From MVYY01 sp035369865 (GTDB taxonomy: Bacteria; Bacteroidota; Bacteroidia; Bacteroidales; Paludibacteraceae), in assembly GCA_035369865.1 (NCBI GenBank), contig DAOOVG010000002.1, forward strand, positions 1 through 46,197: 46,197 bases of DNA, written 5' to 3'. Position numbers and translations under genes: made by a program. Position 1 is the first letter of the stretch, and every line of letters begins with the position of its first letter. The notes beneath the pieces are model-generated. The model ran no database searches and was not told the DNA's origin. It saw nothing but the letters and a program-made list of their open reading frames with translations. Positions 41,383 through 46,197 of this stretch are shown piece by piece.

Positions 41383-41796
41383 ATGGGTTCAAGGAAAAGA
41401 ATATCAGCCGAAAATAGGAAAGAAGAAAAAAGAACACTTTATTATGCTAAGCTAAATAATGTACCTACTTCAACTCGCAAAATGCGACTTGTTGCCGATA
41501 TGATAAGAGGAATGGAAGTAAATAAGGCTTTAAGTGTGTTGAAATTCTCCTCTAAAGAAGCTGCCCGTAAAATGGAAAAGCTATTGAAATCTGCCATTAG
41601 TAATTGGGAAAATAAAACTGAACAGAGGGCTGATAATGCTAATTTATATATCAGTAAAATATATGTTGACGGAGGCACTATGCTAAAACGCTTGAGAACA
41701 GCACCACAAGGAAGAGGTTACCGAATTCGGAAACGTTCTAATCATGTGACGTTGTTTTTAGAATCAAGAAATACAAATGAGATTAACGCAAAATAA
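41383..41796 (+). CDS. rplV: 50S ribosomal protein L22
   Basis: Lines the exit tunnel opposite L4. 137 aa, slightly extended at both ends. STRKMRLVADMIRGMEVNKA, then the loop DGGTMLKRLRTAPQGRGYRI with no sign of the small deletions or insertions linked to macrolide resistance. Confidence 0.97.
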   Translation: MGSRKRISAENRKEEKRTLYYAKLNNVPTSTRKMRLVADMIRGMEVNKALSVLKFSSKEAARKMEKLLKSAISNWENKTEQRADNANLYISKIYVDGGTMLKRLRTAPQGRGYRIRKRSNHVTLFLESRNTNEINAK

Positions 41797-41813
41797 CCAA
41801 ATTTAATTACTCG

Positions 41814-42563
41814 ATGGGACAAAAAACAAATCCAATAAGTAACCGGTTAGGAATCATCAGAGGATGGGATTCTAATTGGTATGGAGGTGAAAATTACAGT
41901 GATACGTTGCTTGAAGACAGTAAAATAAGAAAATACTTAAATGTTCGTTTGGCAAAAGCAAGTGTATCACGAATCATTATTGAACGTACTCTTAAACTTA
42001 TAACCATTACAGTTTGTACTGCAAGGCCAGGACTTATTATTGGGAAAGGTGGTCAGGAAGTAGACAAGTTAAAAGAAGAATTAAAAAAAATTACGGATAA
42101 AGAAGTCCAAATTAATATTTATGAAATTAAACGTCCTGAATTAGATGCTGTAATTGTAGCAAACAATATTGCTCATCAAATTGAGAGTAAAATTGCTTAT
42201 CGAAGAGCTGTAAAAATGGCCATAGCTTCCACTATGAGAATGGGAGCAGAAGGAATAAAAGTTAATGTTGCTGGTCGTCTGAATGGAGTTGAAATGGCTC
42301 GTTCTGAAATGTACAAAGAAGGCAGAACTCCTCTTCATACTTTTAGAGCTGATATAGATTATGCTTGTGCTGAAGCTTTAACAAAGGTAGGAATAATAGG
42401 GGTGAAAGTATGGATTTGCAGAGGTGAAATTTATGGAAAAAAGGACTTGACTCCTTCTTATGCTATTGGGAATAAGGAAATTGTAAAAGGTGATCATCGT
42501 ACAGGTGCTCGTCATTCAAATAATCATAGCAGAGGTGCTAATAAAAGGAAAAAAAATAAATAA
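41814..42563 (+). CDS. rpsC: 30S ribosomal protein S3
   Basis: mRNA-entry protein. 249 aa. GQKTNPISNRLGIIRGWDSN, the KH domain loop TARPGLIIGKGGQEVDKLKE, and the C-terminal domain GRLNGVEMARSEMYKEGRTP. The tail is Lys/Asn/His-rich. 25 bases before rplP. Confidence 0.98.
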   Translation: MGQKTNPISNRLGIIRGWDSNWYGGENYSDTLLEDSKIRKYLNVRLAKASVSRIIIERTLKLITITVCTARPGLIIGKGGQEVDKLKEELKKITDKEVQINIYEIKRPELDAVIVANNIAHQIESKIAYRRAVKMAIASTMRMGAEGIKVNVAGRLNGVEMARSEMYKEGRTPLHTFRADIDYACAEALTKVGIIGVKVWICRGEIYGKKDLTPSYAIGNKEIVKGDHRTGARHSNNHSRGANKRKKNK

Positions 42564-42588
42564 TCATATAAGAATTTGATTTAACATC

Positions 42589-43011
42589 ATGTTACAACCG
42601 AAGAAAACTAAATACAGAAGACAGCAAAAAGGACGCATGAAAGGAAATGCTCAGCGGGGCAATCAGTTAGCTTTTGGTAGTTTTGGCATCAAATCATTGG
42701 AATCTAAATGGTTGACAGGTCAGCAAATTGAAGCCGCTCGTGTTGCTGTAACACGACACATGGAACGTCAAGGGCAGGTTTGGATTCGGATTTTCCCCGA
42801 TAAACCCATTACAAAGAAGCCAGCAGAAGTTCGTATGGGAAAAGGTAAAGGAAATCCCGAAGGATTTGTTGCTCCTGTTACTCCTGGAAGAATACTTATA
42901 GAAATTGATGGTGTACCTTTAGATGTTGCTAAAGAAGCTCTTCGTTTAGGTGCACAGAAATTGCCTGTAACAACAAAGTTTGTCATACGGCGTGATTATG
43001 AAGCAATTTAA
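42589..43011 (+). CDS. rplP: 50S ribosomal protein L16
   Basis: Helps position tRNA in the A site. 140 aa. MLQPKKTKYRRQQKGRMKG, the segment RVAVTRHMERQGQVWIRIFP, and RMGKGKGNPEGFVAPVTPGR, which holds the Arg often hydroxylated. Confidence 0.98.
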   Translation: MLQPKKTKYRRQQKGRMKGNAQRGNQLAFGSFGIKSLESKWLTGQQIEAARVAVTRHMERQGQVWIRIFPDKPITKKPAEVRMGKGKGNPEGFVAPVTPGRILIEIDGVPLDVAKEALRLGAQKLPVTTKFVIRRDYEAI

Positions 43012-43026
43012 AAATGTAGAGCAAAA

Positions 43027-43221
43027 ATGAAGTCAAGAGAAATTAGAGAGTTATCAAATAAAGAGCTTGTCGATCGAATGGAGTTAGAAAAAGAACGTTT
43101 AATACGTTTAAAGTTGAATCATGCTATTAGTCCGCTCGATAATCCAATGGAAATTAAAAAAACACGTAGAACTATCGCACGTATTGCAACTGAATTACGT
43201 CAGCGGGAAATTAATCAATAA
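43027..43221 (+). CDS. rpmC: 50S ribosomal protein L29
   Basis: Small two-helix protein near the tunnel exit. 64 aa. REIRELSNKELVDRMELEKE and the C-terminal KKTRRTIARIATELRQRE are typical. 15 bases after rplP and 14 before rpsQ. Confidence 0.97.
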   Translation: MKSREIRELSNKELVDRMELEKERLIRLKLNHAISPLDNPMEIKKTRRTIARIATELRQREINQ

Positions 43222-43235
43222 ATTTTTATTATCTG

Positions 43236-43493
43236 ATGGAAGAGAGAAATTTAAGAAAAGAACGCATAGGAGTTGTTACCAGCAATAAAATGGATAAAAC
43301 TATTACGGTAACCGTAAAATGGAAAGAAAAACATCCTATTTACGGTAAATTTATAAATAAAAAGAAAAAATTCTATGCTCAGGACGATGAAAACAAATGT
43401 AATATTGGTGATACAGTACGTATTATGGAAACTCGTCCTTTGAGTAAATTAAAAAGATGGCGATTAGTAGAAATTATTGAAAGAGCTAAATAG
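43236..43493 (+). CDS. rpsQ: 30S ribosomal protein S17
   Basis: Early-binding body protein with OB fold. 85 aa. RIGVVTSNKMDKTITVTVKW, AQDDENKCNIGDTVRIMETRP and the end LSKLKRWRLVEII fit the family. It ends in TAG, showing that TAG is a working stop codon in this genome. Two bases before rplN. Confidence 0.97.
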   Translation: MEERNLRKERIGVVTSNKMDKTITVTVKWKEKHPIYGKFINKKKKFYAQDDENKCNIGDTVRIMETRPLSKLKRWRLVEIIERAK

Positions 43494-43495
43494 TT

Positions 43496-43861
43496 ATGAT
43501 ACAGCAAGAAACAAGACTAACAGTAGCTGATAATACAGGAGCAAAAGAGGCTCTTTGTATTCGTGTGTTAGGCGGAAGTAAAAAAAGATACGCCACTGTG
43601 GGTGACACAATAGTTGTAACGGTTAAAAGTGTAATACCTTCTTCAGATATTAAAAAGGGAATGGTATCAAAGGCAGTGGTAGTACGTACTAAGAAAGAAA
43701 TCCGCCGTCCCGATGGTTCTTACATTCGCTTTGATGATAACGCTTGTGTATTACTAAATAATGCAGGAGAACTTAGAGGCAGTCGTATTTTTGGACCTGT
43801 GGCTCGTGAATTACGTGCTACTAATATGAAAATCATATCTCTTGCACCAGAAGTGCTTTAA
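43496..43861 (+). CDS. rplN: 50S ribosomal protein L14
   Basis: Subunit interface protein. 121 aa. MIQQETRLTVADNTGAKEAL, VRTKKEIRRPDGSYIRFDDN and GSRIFGPVARELR are highly conserved. Confidence 0.98.
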   Translation: MIQQETRLTVADNTGAKEALCIRVLGGSKKRYATVGDTIVVTVKSVIPSSDIKKGMVSKAVVVRTKKEIRRPDGSYIRFDDNACVLLNNAGELRGSRIFGPVARELRATNMKIISLAPEVL

Positions 43862-43884
43862 TTCTTTGAAAAAAATATAAAGTG

Positions 43885-44196
43885 ATGAGCAAATTACATA
43901 TAAAGAAAGGTGATACAGTTTATGTCAATACTGGTGTAGATAAAGGCAGAACTGGGAGAGTTTTAAAAGTGTTAGTAAAAGAACAACGAGCTATTGTTGA
44001 AGGTATTAACCTGGTTTCCAAACACATGAAACCTAATGCAAAATATCCTCAAGGAGGAATAGTAAAGCAGGAAGCTCCCATTCATATTTCTAATTTGAAT
44101 TTAGTGGAAAATGGTAAGCCTGTTCGCACTGGAAGAAAATTAAATAAAGATGGGGAATTAGTAAGAATTTCTAAAAAAACTGGAGAGGAAATTTAA
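43885..44196 (+). CDS. rplX: 50S ribosomal protein L24
   Basis: Assembly initiator near the tunnel exit. 103 aa from the ATG at 43885; a GTG one codon earlier would also be possible but is unlikely. KOW motif KKGDTVYVNTGVDKGRTGRV, then EGINLVSKHMKPN and the segment QGGIVKQEAPIHISNL. Two bases before rplE. Confidence 0.97.
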   Translation: MSKLHIKKGDTVYVNTGVDKGRTGRVLKVLVKEQRAIVEGINLVSKHMKPNAKYPQGGIVKQEAPIHISNLNLVENGKPVRTGRKLNKDGELVRISKKTGEEI

Positions 44197-44198
44197 GA

Positions 44199-44744
44199 AT
44201 GAATACAGCAAACTTAAAACAAGATTATAAAGAACGGATAGTTCCTAATTTAATGAAAGAATTTGGATATACTTCTGTTATGCAAGTTCCACGATTAGAA
44301 AAAATTGTATTAAATCAAGGTTTAGGAATTGCCGTATCAGATAAAAAAATTATTGATGCTGCTATAAATGAATTGACAGCTATCACGGGTCAAAAAGCAG
44401 TTGCTACCCTATCAAAGAAAGATATTTCAAATTTCAAGGTAAGAAAAAAGATGCCAATTGGCGTCAGAGTCACTCTTAGAGGAGAGAGAATGTATGAATT
44501 TTTGGAACGTTTAATTCGTGTAGCATTACCACGTATTCGGGATTTTAAAGGAATAAATAACAAATTAGATGGACATGGAAATTACACATTAGGAATCACT
44601 GAACAAATTATTTTTCCTGAAGTTAATATAGATGCTGTCAATCGTATTATGGGGATGAACATTACTTTTGTTACAACAGCACGTAGTGATGAAGAAGCTT
44701 TTGCTTTATTAAAAGAATTTGGATTGCCGTTTAAGAAAAATTAA
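44199..44744 (+). CDS. rplE: 50S ribosomal protein L5
   Basis: Central protuberance protein that binds 5S rRNA. 181 aa. MQVPRLEKIVLNQGLGIA, KKMPIGVRVTLRGERMYEFL and RDFKGINNKLDGHGNYTLGI are typical. GAGAGGA overlaps the end of rplX as an SD-like site. 16 bases before rpsN. Confidence 0.98.
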   Translation: MNTANLKQDYKERIVPNLMKEFGYTSVMQVPRLEKIVLNQGLGIAVSDKKIIDAAINELTAITGQKAVATLSKKDISNFKVRKKMPIGVRVTLRGERMYEFLERLIRVALPRIRDFKGINNKLDGHGNYTLGITEQIIFPEVNIDAVNRIMGMNITFVTTARSDEEAFALLKEFGLPFKKN

Positions 44745-44760
44745 CAAAAAAAGAAAAAAC

Positions 44761-45030
44761 ATGGCCAAAGAATCATTAAAAGCGCGGGAAGTGAAAAGAG
44801 CAAAATTAGTTGCCAAATATGCAGCTAAACGCCAGCTATTACTTGCTGAAGGAAATTACGAAGCCCTTCAATTAATTCCGAAGAATGCTTCTCCTGTTCG
44901 TTTACATAATCGTTGTAAAATAACAGGACGTCCTAAAGGGTATATGCGTCAGTTTGGCTTATCCCGTATTCAATTTCGTGAACTGGCTTCGAAAGGATTA
45001 ATCCCTGGTGTAAAAAAAGCAAGCTGGTAA
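44761..45030 (+). CDS. rpsN: 30S ribosomal protein S14
   Basis: Head protein. 89 aa from the ATG at 44761; a TTG start at 44719 would overlap rplE. This is the longer form: only one Cys (NRCKITGRPKGYMRQFGLSR), so no zinc-ribbon CxxC pairs. Ends GLIPGVKKASW. Followed by an unusually long 137-base gap before rpsH. Confidence 0.98.
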   Translation: MAKESLKAREVKRAKLVAKYAAKRQLLLAEGNYEALQLIPKNASPVRLHNRCKITGRPKGYMRQFGLSRIQFRELASKGLIPGVKKASW

Positions 45031-45047
45031 TTAAGAAAATATTGATA

Positions 45048-45147
45048 ATTTTCCCAATAAGGAGTTGGCTTTTAAAAAGTTTAGCAAGAAGGGGAAAATA
45101 ATATTCTAAGAAACAGAAAAAATTAAATATTATCCCGGCAGTCGGGA
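45048..45147 (+). promoter_or_regulatory. Structured spacer ahead of rpsH
   Basis: ATTTTCCC (45048-45055) can pair with GGGAAAAT (45092-45099), closing a 36-base interior that itself holds CTTTT/AAAAG complementarity. A second hairpin TCCCG-GCAGT-CGGGA lies at 45133-45147, 20 bases before the rpsH ATG. This 137-base gap is the largest within the run of genes. A site for autoregulation, for example by S8, would fit the position, but no direct likeness to the E. coli S8 site can be shown. Confidence 0.4.
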
Positions 45148-45167
45148 CCAATTTAAAAAATTAATAT

Positions 45168-45563
45168 ATGACAGATCCTATTGCAGATTATTTAACTCGT
45201 TTGCGGAATGCAATACAAGCAAATCATCGTGTGGTTGAAATTCCTGCATCAAATTTAAAAAAAGAAATAACTCGTATTTTATTTGAAAACGGTTATATTT
45301 TGAATTATAAGTTCTTAGACGATGGACCTCAAGGTACTATCAAAATAGCTTTAAAATATCATCCGGTTTATAAGGTAAATGCTATTAAAAAATTAATTCG
45401 TATTTCTACACCTGGACTTCGTAAATATGTAGGTTATAAAGATATGCCACGTGTGTTGAATGGATTAGGAATAGCTATCCTTTCTACTTCCAAAGGAGTG
45501 ATGACCAATAAGGAAGCGATTAAGCAAAAAGTAGGGGGAGAAGTTTTATGTTATGTTTATTAA
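45168..45563 (+). CDS. rpsH: 30S ribosomal protein S8
   Basis: Central-domain assembly protein; translational repressor of the spc operon in E. coli. 131 aa. MTDPIADYLTRLRNAIQANH at the N-terminus, the segment ISTPGLRKYVGYKDMPRVLN, and LGIAILSTSKGVMTNKEA with the family C-terminal signature. Confidence 0.98.
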   Translation: MTDPIADYLTRLRNAIQANHRVVEIPASNLKKEITRILFENGYILNYKFLDDGPQGTIKIALKYHPVYKVNAIKKLIRISTPGLRKYVGYKDMPRVLNGLGIAILSTSKGVMTNKEAIKQKVGGEVLCYVY

Positions 45564-45583
45564 AGTAAAGAGGAGAGAAAATT

Positions 45584-46138
45584 ATGTCGAGAATTGGTAA
45601 ATTACCTATAAAAATTCCTACAGGAGTCTCTGTAAGTATAGATAACAATAATTTAGTAACAGTTAAAGGACCTAAGGGAACACTTACACAAAAAGTTAGT
45701 CCTATTATTACAGTGACTGTAAAAGATGGGATATGCAGTGTGACTCGTCCAAACGATGAAAAAGTAAGTCGACAATTGCATGGATTGTACAGAGCTCTGA
45801 TTAACAATATGGTAATTGGAGTTTCAGAAGGATTTAAAAAAACTATGGAATTAGTAGGGGTAGGTTATAGAGTTTCTCTACAAGGACAAACTCTTGAATT
45901 CTCTTTGGGATATTCGCATAACATTTTTTTGCAGCTTCCTGACGAAATAAAAGTAGAAACAAAGAGTGAACGTAACCAAAATCCTCTTATTATTTTAGAA
46001 TCTTGCGACAAGCAATTATTAGGTCAGGTTTGTGCTAAAATTCGCTCGTTCAGAAAACCTGAACCTTATAAGGGAAAAGGAATTAAATTCGCAGGTGAAG
46101 TTTTACGTCGTAAAGCTGGAAAATCAGCGGGTAAATAA
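45584..46138 (+). CDS. rplF: 50S ribosomal protein L6
   Basis: Large-subunit protein near the factor-binding site. 184 aa. MSRIGKLPIKIPTGVSVSID and the C-terminal signature PEPYKGKGIKFAGEVLRRKA are conserved. GAGGAGAG stands 7-14 bases before the ATG, the clearest SD site in the window. The next gene of the usual order (rplR) does not begin within the remaining 59 bases, which hold a weak TATCC/GGATA hairpin (46161-46181). Confidence 0.98.
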   Translation: MSRIGKLPIKIPTGVSVSIDNNNLVTVKGPKGTLTQKVSPIITVTVKDGICSVTRPNDEKVSRQLHGLYRALINNMVIGVSEGFKKTMELVGVGYRVSLQGQTLEFSLGYSHNIFLQLPDEIKVETKSERNQNPLIILESCDKQLLGQVCAKIRSFRKPEPYKGKGIKFAGEVLRRKAGKSAGK

Positions 46139-46197
46139 TCTAATATGATTATCCGCAAAGTATCCTACTTTAAAAGGGATAAATTACGGTATATTTT

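Noticed and set aside
1..46197. CRISPR array, prophage, toxin-antitoxin or restriction system
   Set aside because: No direct-repeat array with spacers, no phage structural genes and no recognisable defence genes were found on either strand.

Overview
The window is AT-rich DNA (roughly one third G+C by eye) from a Bacteroidota chromosome, most likely a Bacteroidales-like lineage. I cannot name the species. The evidence is a type III glutamine synthetase, Bacteroidota-type families (DUF3108, DUF349, DUF6427, a Wzc-type kinase with a LIGLDIRNP Walker A' motif), the lack of Shine-Dalgarno sequences before most starts, and repeated matches to the Bacteroidota promoter (TTTG, 19-20 bases, TAnnTTTG).

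Layout. 0.1-4.1 kb: a coiled-coil protein with 40-residue repeats, type III glutamine synthetase (both minus) and an exported DUF3108 protein (plus). 4.2-8.2 kb: a minus-strand etfB-etfA-acyl-CoA dehydrogenase operon with a good promoter. 8.5-13.1 kb: a PlsC-type acyltransferase, an EamA transporter, a tRNA-Asn with its own promoter and terminator, comM, and an exported barrel-like protein. 13.3-18.6 kb: a decay island holding a UPF0158 pseudogene, an intact TPR gene, a broken IS110-family transposase, an unidentified coding remnant, an intact NAD kinase, a lipoate-protein ligase fragment and a second IS110-like relic. 18.7-22.7 kb: plus-strand nrnA, an ApgM-type phosphoglycerate mutase-like gene and thrC. 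22.9-29.5 kb: minus-strand DUF6427 membrane protein, a possible 37-residue membrane peptide, and a DUF349-wza-wzc cluster for polysaccharide export. 30.1-34.7 kb: htpG (minus) diverging from pnp (plus), each with a terminator. 34.9-46.2 kb: a merged str/S10/spc ribosomal operon, rpsL-rpsG-fusA-rpsJ-rplC-rplD-rplW-rplB-rpsS-rplV-rpsC-rplP-rpmC-rpsQ-rplN-rplX-rplE-rpsN-rpsH-rplF, cut by the window end.

Functionally this is mostly core housekeeping: translation, RNA turnover (PNPase, NrnA), protein folding, nitrogen assimilation, threonine synthesis, acyl-CoA oxidation linked to ETF, and capsule or exopolysaccharide export. I found no CRISPR array, prophage, restriction system or obvious new defence system. 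The most informative non-standard signals are the decay island, in which all three identified nonsense changes are Trp codons turned into stops, the 120-bp repeat in the coiled-coil gene, hairpins inside the ribosomal operon that may be regulatory leaders, and the apgM-thrC pairing.
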